DNA from: an uncultured Collinsella sp.
GTDB taxonomy: Bacteria > Actinomycetota > Coriobacteriia > Coriobacteriales > Coriobacteriaceae
Length of the DNA: 64,000 bases
Assembly: GCA_900541745.1 (NCBI GenBank)
Contig: UQLA01000012.1
Location: 1 to 64,000 of the forward strand
Direction of reading: 5' to 3'
In this document: positions 36,965 through 45,610 of the stretch, piece by piece
Layout: every line of letters starts with the position of its first letter
How positions within the stretch are numbered: position 1 is the first letter of the stretch
The notes under the pieces: generated by a model
The model's input: only the letters and a program-made list of their open reading frames with translations
The model's database searches: none
What the model was told of the DNA's origin: nothing
Translations under genes and position numbers: made by a program

Positions 36965-37954
36965 ATGGTAAGTATTGTTCTTGCTAGCCACGGGGACTTG
37001 GCAGCTGGAATCAAGCAGACGGGCTCGATGGTCTTTGGCGATCAGCCGTCTGTTGCCGTGGTCTCGCTCGAGCCGAGCATGGGCCCCGACGATTTCCGTG
37101 CCAAGGTCGAGGAAGCAATCGCTTCCTTCGAAGACCAGGAGCAGGTGCTCTTCCTCGTTGATCTGTGGGGCGGCACGCCGTTCAACCAGATCAGCGGGCT
37201 CATCGAGGGCCACGATTCCTGGGCTATCGTCACCGGTGTCAACCTGCCTATGCTCATCGAGGCATATTCGCAGCGCTTTGACGCAAAGAACACTGCACAT
37301 GCGATCGCAAAACATCTCGTGACTGAGGCTAAGGCTGGCGTGCGCGTCAAGCCCGAGTCTCTGGAGCCCGAGGAGAAGAAGCCGGCTGCGGCCGCCGCTG
37401 CTCCTGCAGGCGCCATCCCTCCGGGAACGGTCATCGGCGATGGGCACATCAAGATTGCCCACGTCCGTATCGACACCCGTCTGCTTCATGGTCAGGTGGC
37501 CACCACGTGGACCAAGCAGATCAACCCCAACCGCATCATCGTGGTTTCCGACGGCGTTGCTCACGACGAGCTCCGCAAGACCATGATCGAGCAGGCTGCC
37601 CCTCCGGGAGTCCATGCCAACGTCGTTCCCATCAAGAAGATGGCCGAGGTCGTCAAGGACACGCGCTTTGGTGACACCAAGGCCATGCTGCTCTTCGAGA
37701 ACCCGCAGGATCTGCTCAAGGCCATCGAGGCCGGCGTCGACATCAAGGAAGTCAACATCGGTTCCATGGCTCACTCCAAGGGCAAGGTCGTCGTCACCAA
37801 CGCCGTCGCTATGGGCGATGACGACGTCAAGACTCTCGAGGCCCTCAAGGCCAAGGGCGTCAAGTTCGAGGTCCGCAAGGTTCCTTCGGATTCCTCCGAG
37901 GATCTCGACGCCATGTTGAAGAAAGCTAAGGCCGAACTGGCCGCTCAAGCATAG
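36965..37954 (+). CDS. mannose-family PTS EIIAB (ManX-like)
   Basis: 329 residues. EIIA domain with phospho-His9 (VLASHGD), an Ala/Pro/Glu linker (about 133-160), and EIIB domain with phospho-His175 in DTRLLHGQVATTW. It relays phosphate from HPr to the sugar during uptake. ATG at 36965 has AGGAGG seven bases upstream; a GTG one codon earlier is less likely. First gene of an EIIAB-EIIC-EIID operon, probably the main glucose/mannose/glucosamine importer. Confidence 0.95.
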   Translation: MVSIVLASHGDLAAGIKQTGSMVFGDQPSVAVVSLEPSMGPDDFRAKVEEAIASFEDQEQVLFLVDLWGGTPFNQISGLIEGHDSWAIVTGVNLPMLIEAYSQRFDAKNTAHAIAKHLVTEAKAGVRVKPESLEPEEKKPAAAAAAPAGAIPPGTVIGDGHIKIAHVRIDTRLLHGQVATTWTKQINPNRIIVVSDGVAHDELRKTMIEQAAPPGVHANVVPIKKMAEVVKDTRFGDTKAMLLFENPQDLLKAIEAGVDIKEVNIGSMAHSKGKVVVTNAVAMGDDDVKTLEALKAKGVKFEVRKVPSDSSEDLDAMLKKAKAELAAQA

Positions 37955-37972
37955 TAAAGGAGGGTCCGATAC

Positions 37973-38791
37973 ATGTCTGCAATCACTATTCTGCTTGTTG
38001 CGATTGTCGCGTTGCTTGCCGGTATGGAAGGCATTCTGGATGAGTTCCAGTTCCATCAGCCGCTCGTGGCATGCACGCTTATCGGTCTCGTAACCGGTCA
38101 CCTTCAGGAGGGCATCCTCCTGGGCGGTTCGCTCCAGATGATGGCCCTTGGCTGGGCTAACGTCGGCGCCGCCGTCGCGCCTGACGCCGCTCTGGCCTCG
38201 GTCGCCTCTTCGATCATCATGGTGCTCGCCCTCAACGGCGGCGCTACTGATCCGTCGAAGGCCGTTACCGCCGCCATCGCCGTCGCCGTCCCGCTGTCGG
38301 TCGCTGGTCTGTTCCTGACCATGATCTGCCGTACCCTGGCTACCGCTATCGCTCACGCCATGGACGGTTGCGCCGAGAAGGGCGACTTCGCCGGCATCGA
38401 GCGTTGGCAGTACATTGCCATCCTTATGCAGGGCCTTCGTATCGCCATCCCGGCAGTACTTCTGTGCATCATCCCGGCCGAGGCTGTTACCAACGCGCTT
38501 AACGCTATGCCCGACTGGCTGTCCGGCGGCATGGCTGTCGGCGGCGGCATGGTCGCTTCCGTCGGTTACGCCATGGTCATCAACATGATGGCCACCAAGG
38601 AGACCTGGCCGTTCTTCATCCTCGGCTTTGTCCTTGCTGCCATCCCTCAGCTCACGCTGATCGCTCTTGGCCTCATCGGCATCTCCCTTGCCCTCATCTA
38701 CCTTGGCCTTAAGGATCTGGCCAAGCAGGGTGGCGGCATGGGCGGTGGCTCCGGCGACCCGCTCGGCGACATTCTGAACGATTACGAGTAG
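37973..38791 (+). CDS. mannose-family PTS EIIC
   Basis: 272 residues, membrane. Opens with the family pattern ITILLVAIVALLAGMEGI and has the EGILLGGSLQMMALGW signature of sorbose/mannose EIIC. With EIID it forms the transmembrane channel. AAAGGAGGG precedes the ATG; EIID follows 16 bases after the stop. Confidence 0.95.
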   Translation: MSAITILLVAIVALLAGMEGILDEFQFHQPLVACTLIGLVTGHLQEGILLGGSLQMMALGWANVGAAVAPDAALASVASSIIMVLALNGGATDPSKAVTAAIAVAVPLSVAGLFLTMICRTLATAIAHAMDGCAEKGDFAGIERWQYIAILMQGLRIAIPAVLLCIIPAEAVTNALNAMPDWLSGGMAVGGGMVASVGYAMVINMMATKETWPFFILGFVLAAIPQLTLIALGLIGISLALIYLGLKDLAKQGGGMGGGSGDPLGDILNDYE

Positions 38792-38807
38792 GAGGGGAGT
38801 GATACAT

Positions 38808-39728
38808 ATGGCAGAGAACAAGATTCAGCTCACCAAGGCTGACCGCAAGAAGGTTTGCTTCCGTCATCAGTTCCTTCAGGGCTCGTGGAACTACGAGCGT
38901 ATGCAGAATGGCGGCTGGTGCTTCGCAATGATCCCTGCGATCAAGAAGCTCTACACCAGCAAGGATGACCAGATTGCCGCTCTTAAGCGCCACCTGGAGT
39001 TCTATAACACCCACCCCTATGTTTCCGCCCCCGTCATTGGCGTTACCCTCGCTCTCGAGGAGGAGCGCGCCAACGGTGCACCGATTGACGACGTCGCCAT
39101 CCAGGGCGTCAAGGTCGGTATGATGGGCCCGCTCGCCGGCGTCGGCGACCCCGCCTTCTGGTTCACCCTTCGCCCGATTCTGGGCGCTCTGGGCGCTTCC
39201 ATGGCCCTGTCCGGCAGCATCGCCGGTCCGCTGCTGTTCTTCTTCGCGTGGAACATCATCCGTTACGCTTTCCTGTGGTACACGCAGGAGTTTGGCTACA
39301 AGGTCGGCTCCTCCATCGCCAAGGACCTCTCCGGCGGTCTGATGGGCAAGGTCACCGAGGGTGCTTCCATCCTGGGTATGTTCATCATCGGCGCCCTGGT
39401 CGAGCGCTGGGTGTCCATCTCCTTCACCCCGGTCGTCTCCAAGGTCACGCAGTCTGCTGGCGCCTTTATCGACTGGGCTAACCTGCCCTCCGGTTCTGAG
39501 GGTGTCAAGGAAGCACTGACGATGTATAACTCCATCGGTGCTAACGCCCTTGATCAGGTGAAGGTCACCACGCTTCAGGCCAACCTCGATCAGCTCATCC
39601 CCGGCCTTGCCGCCGTGTGCCTGACCCTGCTGGTCTGCAAGCTCCTCAAGAAGAAGGTCAGCCCGATCGTCATCATCCTGGCTCTCTTCGCCGTCGGCAT
39701 CATCGGTCGCGTCTGCGGCTTCATGTAA
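38808..39728 (+). CDS. mannose-family PTS EIID
   Basis: 306 residues. Cytosolic N-terminal part with RHQFLQGSWNYERMQNGG and the GPLAGVGDPAFWFT motif, then membrane helices in the C-terminal half. Start at 38808 (MAENKIQ) follows GGAGGGGAG; a GTG nine bases earlier is less likely. Confidence 0.95.
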   Translation: MAENKIQLTKADRKKVCFRHQFLQGSWNYERMQNGGWCFAMIPAIKKLYTSKDDQIAALKRHLEFYNTHPYVSAPVIGVTLALEEERANGAPIDDVAIQGVKVGMMGPLAGVGDPAFWFTLRPILGALGASMALSGSIAGPLLFFFAWNIIRYAFLWYTQEFGYKVGSSIAKDLSGGLMGKVTEGASILGMFIIGALVERWVSISFTPVVSKVTQSAGAFIDWANLPSGSEGVKEALTMYNSIGANALDQVKVTTLQANLDQLIPGLAAVCLTLLVCKLLKKKVSPIVIILALFAVGIIGRVCGFM

Positions 39729-39784
39729 GCACGCTTCGGCTTAAGACCGAGAGTTGCTAGGCAAGGGCTTTTGAGCCATTGAAA

Positions 39785-39832
39785 CGGACCGCACCCGGTG
39801 GGTACACTGGATGCGGTCCGATTGTTTTATTT
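39785..39832 (+). terminator. terminator or attenuator between EIID and DUF956
   Basis: Stem CGGACCGCA / TGCGGTCCG followed by ATTGTTTTATTT. It sits 57 bases after EIID and 17 bases before the next start, so the DUF956 gene is either read through or has its own promoter upstream. Confidence 0.75.
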
Positions 39833-39848
39833 GGAGGGCGAGGCGCGC

Positions 39849-40247
39849 ATGGCGCAATCTCAGAACAGCACGGTCGATCTGGCAACGCCGGCGACCTGCC
39901 TGATGGGGCTTACCAGCCACGGTAACGTGATGGTGGGCAATAAGGCGTTCGAGTATTACAACGAGCGCAATCCCGAGGATTATATTCAGATCCCGTGGGA
40001 CGAGGTCGACTATATTGCCGCCGAGGTTTTGCGCGGCACCAAGAAGATCACGCGTTTTGCCATCTTCACCAAGGACAACGGTCACTTTACGTTTTCGACG
40101 CGCGACGACAAAGAGACGCTTCGTGCTGTCCGCAAGTACGTCGACGAGGATAAGCTCGTGCGTTCGCCCGACTTTATCGATGTGACTGCCAAGGGCGCCA
40201 AGAGCATCCCCTCCGTTATCAAAAACCTCTTCCACAAAGGCAACTAG
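39849..40247 (+). CDS. DUF956 protein (ManO-like)
   Basis: 132 residues. DUF956 proteins are small cytosolic proteins coded at the end of mannose-PTS operons in many Gram-positives (ManO in lactobacilli) and thought to tune operon activity. The segment ATCLMGLTSHGNVMVG and IPWDEVDYIAAEV fits. ATG at 39849 is chosen because GGAGGGCGAGG lies upstream and the extra N-terminus would overlap the terminator. Confidence 0.82.
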   Translation: MAQSQNSTVDLATPATCLMGLTSHGNVMVGNKAFEYYNERNPEDYIQIPWDEVDYIAAEVLRGTKKITRFAIFTKDNGHFTFSTRDDKETLRAVRKYVDEDKLVRSPDFIDVTAKGAKSIPSVIKNLFHKGN

Positions 40248-40261
40248 TCATTAAAGAGCGC

Positions 40262-40474
40262 CCCCCAAAGTGGGGCGCAGTTTCCCATGGGGCTCGATTG
40301 GGAAAGTGCATCCCAGTTCGAGCGCCGATTCCGGGATGTAGTTTCCGGAACGGGGTCGTTTGGGAAACCGTGTCCCGTTTCGAGCCGAAATTCTGGGACA
40401 CAGTTTCCAGCGAGGTCCCATTGGGAAAGTTTGACCCAGAATTTGCCTGGATAGTGGGACACACTTTCCGGAGG
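40262..40474. repeat. cluster of inverted GGAAA/TTTCC intergenic units (cluster A3)
   Basis: Third cluster of the unit type described for 196-402: GGGAAAGT-n-CATCCC, GGGATGTAGTTTCC, GGGAAACCGTGTCCC, GGGACACAGTTTCC, in alternating orientation. It lies between the DUF956 gene and tRNA-Arg. No gene here. Confidence 0.65.
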
Positions 40475-40549
40475 GCTGTTCCACCGCAACTTCGAAGAGT
40501 GGCTATACGCTGTATTACAACGGCGTAAATCTGCTACACTAGTACACAT

Positions 40550-40625
40550 GCCTCCGTAGCTCAGGGGATAGAGCACCGCTCTCCTAAAGCGGGTGTCGAC
40601 GGTTCGAATCCGCCCGGGGGCACCA
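40550..40625 (+). tRNA. tRNA-Arg (anticodon CCT)
   Basis: Cloverleaf of 73 bases plus encoded CCA. Acceptor stem GCCTCCG with CGGGGGC (one U-G pair), D-arm AGCTCAGGGGATAGAGC, anticodon stem CCGCT with AGCGG and loop CTCCTAA (CCT at 40583-40585, reads AGG), T-arm with GTTCGAATC. The 3' half is the integration site of the element that follows. Confidence 0.96.
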
Positions 40626-40627
40626 GG
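40580..40627 (+). other. left attachment site (attL core)
   Basis: Forty-eight bases from the anticodon loop of tRNA-Arg to two bases past CCA are repeated perfectly at 56549-56596. Integration keeps the tRNA gene intact, as usual for tyrosine integrases. Confidence 0.93.
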
Positions 40628-40634
40628 AAAATCG

Positions 40635-40665
40635 CAGGTCAGGAGTTATTTTTGCTTCTGACCTG
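40635..40665 (+). terminator. hairpin after tRNA-Arg
   Basis: CAGGTCAG / CTGACCTG with a 15-base T-rich loop, followed later by GGTTTTT. It probably ends the tRNA transcript, now using element DNA. A second dyad GGTAAGT / ACTTACC follows at 40707-40730. Confidence 0.55.
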
Positions 40666-40758
40666 TTCTGGTTTTTGGGCTAAGAACTGCTTTTGTTTGT
40701 AAATCTGGTAAGTAAATTATTTAACTTACCGAGTTTTCCACTGAAAACAGGAAATCAC

Positions 40759-40917
40759 CATTTTGGGGATAAAAAGTTTTCAACAGCCGTTAGTCGGTTC
40801 CATTTTGGTGAAGCGCTTCCTCATTTTGGGTAAAAAATATCACCATTTTGATGATTCGACTGCTTTGAGTTTTTGATAAAAACGCCTGTTCAGAAGCTTG
40901 TGCTATACCCATTTTGG
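40759..40917. repeat. five CATTTTGG repeats near attL
   Basis: CATTTTGG at 40759, 40801, 40822 and 40910 and CATTTTGA at 40844, all in the same orientation, several inside the longer word CACCATTTTGGTGA. Spacing is irregular (42, 21, 22, 66). The position beside attL suits arm-type binding sites for integrase or excisionase; a replication origin is the alternative. The region 40628-41070 has no gene. Confidence 0.6.
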
Positions 40918-41070
40918 TGAGACCAATTAATAGAGAAATATACTATAAAGAAATAGGGACGGCGATGCCGTCCCCTTCGCTCGCGGAGCTCGCTGCGCGG
41001 CCACGTACCGTGTCCTTGCCGCCGGCTACGCCGCCGATTTATTCGCTCACTTCGTTCGCTGATTGATGGA

Positions 41071-41319
41071 CTAATCAGATTTATCAGTGACCCCAGTCAT
41101 AAGTGCAGCAATTGATATGTTGAATCCATTGGCAATTTTAGAGAGGTTAGAAAGACTGACATTTCTTCGCCCGACCTCTATCGAGGCGTAGTAAGACCTG
41201 TCCATGTCAATGCGGTTCGCAAATTGCTCTTGTGAGTAACCAGACTCTGATCTGAGTTCTTTGCAGCGTAGACCAAAGGATTGTTGTAGCGGCGAGATAT
41301 CCATGACAAAAAGAGTCAT
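41071..41319 (-). CDS. small XRE-type HTH regulator
   Basis: 82 residues. Cro/CI-type HTH over residues 17-70 (LRSESGYSQEQFANRIDMDRSYYASIE). Neither ATG (41319 or 41304) has a ribosome site, and the dyad operator ends at the base before the first ATG, so the mRNA may be leaderless. It is divergent to the large surface protein gene and likely controls it or the element. Confidence 0.82.
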   Translation of the reverse strand: MTLFVMDISPLQQSFGLRCKELRSESGYSQEQFANRIDMDRSYYASIEVGRRNVSLSNLSKIANGFNISIAALMTGVTDKSD

Positions 41320-41360
41320 GGATTGTTGTATTTATGCCAACGGACTATATACAACAATCC
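41278..41360. promoter_or_regulatory. dyad operator of the XRE regulator
   Basis: GGATTGTTGTA at 41320-41330 and its perfect complement at 41350-41360 form an 11-bp-arm dyad directly upstream of the regulator start. A third copy in the same orientation as the first lies inside the gene at 41278-41288. Confidence 0.65.
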
Positions 41361-41443
41361 CAGTTAAGGCGCATAATTACCTCTATTGGAAAGCGCTCTG
41401 ATGCCCAGTCGGATAGGGCACGGAAAAGGAATGGAACCGCACA

Positions 41444-44400
41444 ATGACTCAGGGAAAGCACTTCGCTGCCGGAGGCGACCACTTCGCCGCACTGCCAAAC
41501 AAAAAGATTCACACTCCGAAGGGGATCGCGCGTCTGACCGTCACCGCGGCGACCATGGCCGCCATGACCGGATCGAGCCTCATCTCACCGTTCACGGCAT
41601 TCGCCCAGACCGGTGACGGGGGCACACAGCACCCCGCCGTGATGTCGCCGATCGCCGCCCACGCCGGCGCGGCATCCGGTACCGGCGCGAAATCCGCCGC
41701 ACAGACCATCGCGGACCTGCAGAAGGCAGTCAACGAGGCGAAGGCGAAGGAGGACGCCGCCAAGGCAGCCTACGATGAGGCCGCCGGTCCCTACAACGAG
41801 GCGGCTTCCGCCCGCGACCAGGCCAAGGCATCCTACGATTCTGCAGTCAACGCCGGTACGGCAGCCGACCGAGCGGCAATGGACGAGTACGCCCGTCAGG
41901 TCGCAGAGGGCAAGGACGCCGCCGATGCCGCCGGCAAGGACCTCGAGCAGGCGAAGGCGGGTCTCGCAGCCGCCAAGGCGGATGCGTCCGAGAAGGACGA
42001 AGCGTACCAGTCCGCCCTCAAGGCGGCTCAGGATGCCAAGGATGCCTTCGATAAAGCCAAGGCAGATGCTGTAAGCGCCACCCCGGAGGCAATCAGTGCC
42101 GCCGTGCAGGCCGTGCGCGACGCCCAAGATGCCGTGAGCAGGGCACAGGCCGACCTCGCCAACGCCAACGCGACGCTTGCCGATGCCCAGTCCAAACTGG
42201 TTGCGGCCCAGTCTGCAAAGGATTCCGCAGATACCGTCCTCGCCGCAGCCCAGCAGAACAAGGACACGGCGGACGCGAAGGCCGCAGCCGCCAGCGCCGC
42301 CTACGAGCAGGCGAAAGCCGACCTCGCCGCAGCGGAGGCCGGTGCCAGCGGTCCGGAGTACGATGCGGCAAAACAGAAGGTCGCGGACGCAGAGGCAACC
42401 CTCGCCGCCGCACGAGCGGTGCAGTCCCAGTGCGAGTCCGAGCTCGAGCAGGTGCAGTCCGCCGCGGCAACGGCACAGACCGAGCTAAATGATGCCCAAG
42501 CATCCCTCTCTGCGAAGCAGCAGGCCGCGGTCGATGCCGCGTCCGGCGTGAACGACGCCCAGTCCGCACTCGATGCCGCGAACTCCGACCTCGATGCGGC
42601 CAAGCAGACGAACGCCGATGCCATCGCCAAGCTGGATGCCGCGAAGCGGGCTGTCAAGGACGCCGAGTCCGCCAAGGCAGCCGCCGACGAAGAGCTTGCG
42701 AACGCCAAGACCGCAAAGGATACCGCTGACGCGGCCGTGACCGCCGCCCAGCAGAAGGTCGATGAGGCCCAGGCGAAACTCGATTCCGCCGACGCGCAAC
42801 TCAAGCAGGGAGCCATCGGCTTCTTCCGTGCCATGGGTGCCGATGACGCAGTCAACATCATCCTGAACGCCAAATATGCCGGAAAGACCGAAGTCGGCAA
42901 CTCCAAGGACGCCACGTCTCTTGACAATATGCTCAATGCGATCAAGTGGATGAAGTCCGTCAACGACTACCGCAAGTCGGTCGGCCTGTCCGAGCTCCAT
43001 GTCACCTACAAGCTCATCGCCGGTGCGATCGCAGATGCCAACTACAGCGACACCGTGCTCGATCATGCCCGTCAATATGATTTTGCCGAAAACCTGGCAT
43101 GGAATTACGGAATCGATCCGAGTGGGCAGTGGATCGAGCAGGAGAAGGGCTTTTTCGACAAGGCAACGGAGGCCCTTTATGGAGTCACCGGTCTTGTCGG
43201 CAAGGATGCCTATGATTTCTATGCAAAGAACGGTGTCGCAATCAACCATTGGATTGCAGACAACTGCCACTGGGAGAACGGCAGTAGCGGCACCGTCGGC
43301 CATTACATGAACATCATCAATCCCGAACTCGCCGTTATGGGAATGGCAACCTGCACCAAGGGCACCATGTCCGGGCTTCAGACGCAGTGCTACACCGCAG
43401 AGATCTCCGGCTGGTCCGGCTCCGGTTGGAACATGAACCCCATCTCCGTCGACGAGTACGAGCAGAAGCTGACCTCCTATATCAACGGTCTCAAGAACGC
43501 CAAGAGCGCACTCGACGCAGCCAAGGCCGATCTCGCATCCAAGCAGCAGGCAGCCGCCGGCGCCGCCGCAACCGTCCAGCAGAAGCAGGACGCAGCGGAT
43601 TCCGCACAGGCAGATGTCGATGCCGCGAAGCAGGGCGTTGCCGATGCGCAGCGTGCCGTCGATGCCGCAAAGGCTGATGTCGCCGCCAAGCAGCAGGACG
43701 TCACGGATGCCCAGACCGAGCTTGATGCGGCGAAATCGGACCTCGATGCTGCCAACGCGGCAGTCGATATGGCAAAGTCGACCGTCCAGCAGAAGCAGGT
43801 CGCCTTTGATGCCGCCAATGCGGTCGTAACGGCCGCACAGACCAAGCTGGATTCCGCCAAGGCGGACACAGAGGCCAAGCAGCAGGACGTCATGGATGCG
43901 AACGCCGATCTCGCGAAGTTCTTCCAGGACGTCGCCGACGCCAAGAAGGCGCTCGATACCGCAAAGAGCGTCCATGACGCGGCGGCAGCCGATCAGGTCG
44001 AGAAGGCGACCGTCCTCGCCGCCGCCGAGCAAAAGGCAGACGCCACCGCACGCGCCCTCGCGGATGCCCAGCGTGCCGTCGATGCCGCAAAGGCCGACAC
44101 CGGCGTTGCCGCCGACAGGCTTACCGGCTCCCAGACCGATCTCGAGGACGCACAGTCGAACCTCGACATCCTCACCGGCCTTGCCGCGAAGCTCGCAGAG
44201 ACACAGCAGCGCGAGCAGGATGCAGCAAAGGCCGTCAATGACACCAAGGCCGCCCTCGATGCCGCGAAGGCGGATACCGCCGCCGCCGAGTCCCTGGTCT
44301 CCGCCGCCGAGCAGGCGAAGGCGCAGGCAGACGCCAAGCTGTCGAAGCTGAACTCCATCGATGCCGGCGCGGCGATCGCTTCCGGCCATGATGTGAACGC

Positions 44401-44815
44401 GGATGACGCCCTCAACGCGCTTTTCGCCGCCGCCGTCGAGGCACGCGCCAAGATCGCGCCCGCCAAGGCCATCTTGGACGAGAAGCAGGCCGCGGTGGAC
44501 GAGCTCCAGCCCGGCTACGATGCGGCACTCGCCGCCTACGAGTCGGCGAAGTCCGACCGCATCGCAGCGGAGCAGAAGCTTTCCGATGAGATTGCACGAC
44601 AGAAGGCAGAGGAGGCTACAAAGCAGGAGGCCGCAAAGGAGCAGGCGGCATACAGCCCGAAGCATCTCGCCGGCACGGAGACCACCCAGACCGGCAGCCT
44701 CGCCCAGACCGGCGACCGCGCGGGACTCATCGGCGAGACGTTCGCCATCGGCGGTACCGTCCTCGTGGCAGCCGGCGTCTTCCTCGATCAAAAGAAGCGC
44801 CGCGGGCAGATGTAA
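41444..44815 (+). CDS. sortase-anchored coiled-coil surface protein with CAP domain
   Basis: 1123 residues. Long signal peptide with a hydrophobic stretch around residues 30-50 and probable cleavage after SPFTAFA. Residues about 85-460 and 685-1040 are Ala/Lys/Asp/Glu coiled-coil heptads in many imperfect repeats. Between them, residues about 476-655 form a CAP (SCP/PR-1-like) domain (YRKSVGLSELHV, YDFAENLAW, VGHYMNIINPE). The C-terminus has LAQTGD (near 1086), a membrane helix and KKRRGQM, a sortase anchor with Ala in place of Pro. A long fibrous adhesin holding a globular CAP head is the likely picture. It is the largest cargo gene. Confidence 0.9.
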   Translation: MTQGKHFAAGGDHFAALPNKKIHTPKGIARLTVTAATMAAMTGSSLISPFTAFAQTGDGGTQHPAVMSPIAAHAGAASGTGAKSAAQTIADLQKAVNEAKAKEDAAKAAYDEAAGPYNEAASARDQAKASYDSAVNAGTAADRAAMDEYARQVAEGKDAADAAGKDLEQAKAGLAAAKADASEKDEAYQSALKAAQDAKDAFDKAKADAVSATPEAISAAVQAVRDAQDAVSRAQADLANANATLADAQSKLVAAQSAKDSADTVLAAAQQNKDTADAKAAAASAAYEQAKADLAAAEAGASGPEYDAAKQKVADAEATLAAARAVQSQCESELEQVQSAAATAQTELNDAQASLSAKQQAAVDAASGVNDAQSALDAANSDLDAAKQTNADAIAKLDAAKRAVKDAESAKAAADEELANAKTAKDTADAAVTAAQQKVDEAQAKLDSADAQLKQGAIGFFRAMGADDAVNIILNAKYAGKTEVGNSKDATSLDNMLNAIKWMKSVNDYRKSVGLSELHVTYKLIAGAIADANYSDTVLDHARQYDFAENLAWNYGIDPSGQWIEQEKGFFDKATEALYGVTGLVGKDAYDFYAKNGVAINHWIADNCHWENGSSGTVGHYMNIINPELAVMGMATCTKGTMSGLQTQCYTAEISGWSGSGWNMNPISVDEYEQKLTSYINGLKNAKSALDAAKADLASKQQAAAGAAATVQQKQDAADSAQADVDAAKQGVADAQRAVDAAKADVAAKQQDVTDAQTELDAAKSDLDAANAAVDMAKSTVQQKQVAFDAANAVVTAAQTKLDSAKADTEAKQQDVMDANADLAKFFQDVADAKKALDTAKSVHDAAAADQVEKATVLAAAEQKADATARALADAQRAVDAAKADTGVAADRLTGSQTDLEDAQSNLDILTGLAAKLAETQQREQDAAKAVNDTKAALDAAKADTAAAESLVSAAEQAKAQADAKLSKLNSIDAGAAIASGHDVNADDALNALFAAAVEARAKIAPAKAILDEKQAAVDELQPGYDAALAAYESAKSDRIAAEQKLSDEIARQKAEEATKQEAAKEQAAYSPKHLAGTETTQTGSLAQTGDRAGLIGETFAIGGTVLVAAGVFLDQKKRRGQM

Positions 44816-44822
44816 AAGCGAG

Positions 44823-44861
44823 CCGGGCGTTGGATATCGGCTGGTGTCCAACGCCCGGTTT
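44823..44861 (+). terminator. hairpin between surface-protein and exported-protein genes
   Basis: Twelve-bp perfect stem CCGGGCGTTGGA and complement followed by TTTC. It begins seven bases after the stop and ends 22 bases before the next start, so it may attenuate the downstream gene. Confidence 0.65.
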
Positions 44862-44880
44862 CATGGACAGGGAGATCGGT

Positions 44881-45534
44881 GTGAGAACAAAGGCTATTAT
44901 CGTTGCGCTTCTGGTGTGCCTTTCGGCACCTCAACTTGGATGTGCCAGCGTTGCAAAGCAAGGGAGCGGCTCTACGGAAAGGGCCGCCACAGCGGTAAAG
45001 AATAAAGACAAAAAGAAGCCGAGCGAAGAAAAGGCGGCGCAAACCTCTGGAACCAAGACCGAGGAGAAGAAAGAATCCGACAGCAAGGACGAGCAGTCCG
45101 ATGACTCCAAGAAGGAGGACAACAAGTCCTCCGACTCGTCGAAGTCGGATAGCAAGGGAGATTCCTCCCAGTCTAAGCAGAATTCCGGCAATTCGCAGGG
45201 TTCCAGCAGCAACAATTCCTCTTCCAACAGCGGTAGCCAGAAGAAATGGGTTGCCGAGCAGGGCCACTGGGAAACCGACTACAGCCAGGTCTGGGTACCG
45301 AACGTGGTATACACGCGTCATCCCCGCTATTGGGTAAACCACGGTGGTACTATGGTAGGACCCTTCGATTCATCCGATGCCGCCTACGCTTGGATTATTA
45401 ACGATGGCGAAAACGGCGGTATCGGTGGATCCGTTGTAGATGATTCGTATACCACCTCTGAAGACCAGGGACATTATGAACAGCAGGCTACGGGGCAGCA
45501 TTGGGTTGTCGACGTCGCCGGCCACTGGGAGTAA
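44881..45534 (+). CDS. exported Ser/Lys-rich protein with Trp/His repeats
   Basis: 217 residues from the GTG at 44881, preceded by GGGAGAT. Signal peptide RTKAIIVALLVCLSAPQLGC ends at a possible lipobox (LGC), though Gln at -3 is atypical. Residues about 25-120 are a low-complexity Ser/Lys/Asp/Asn linker; the last 95 residues have repeated WV-x-EQGHWE, VWVPNVVYTRHPRYW and WVVDVAGHWE motifs. Similar linkers plus aromatic domains occur in cell-wall-attached proteins; the fold is not recognised. It follows the surface protein and may act with it. Confidence 0.75.
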   Translation: MRTKAIIVALLVCLSAPQLGCASVAKQGSGSTERAATAVKNKDKKKPSEEKAAQTSGTKTEEKKESDSKDEQSDDSKKEDNKSSDSSKSDSKGDSSQSKQNSGNSQGSSSNNSSSNSGSQKKWVAEQGHWETDYSQVWVPNVVYTRHPRYWVNHGGTMVGPFDSSDAAYAWIINDGENGGIGGSVVDDSYTTSEDQGHYEQQATGQHWVVDVAGHWE

Positions 45535-45584
45535 TGTGCATCGTTCCTCTCCTCTTACATTCGGTAAATAAATATTCTTTTGCG

Positions 45585-45610
45585 GGCGGCCGGTTTCGGC
45601 CGCCTTTTTT
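45585..45610 (+). terminator. intrinsic terminator
   Basis: GGCGGCC / GGCCGCC stem with loop GGTTTC and six T. Ends transcription of the exported-protein gene. Confidence 0.88.

Noticed and set aside
40759..40917. CRISPR-like array
   Set aside because: Repeats are only eight bases long, irregularly spaced and without unique equal-length spacers.
41509..44851. Very long open frames antisense to the surface protein
   Set aside because: They are by-products of the Ala/Lys/Asp codon repeats, without ribosome sites or families.
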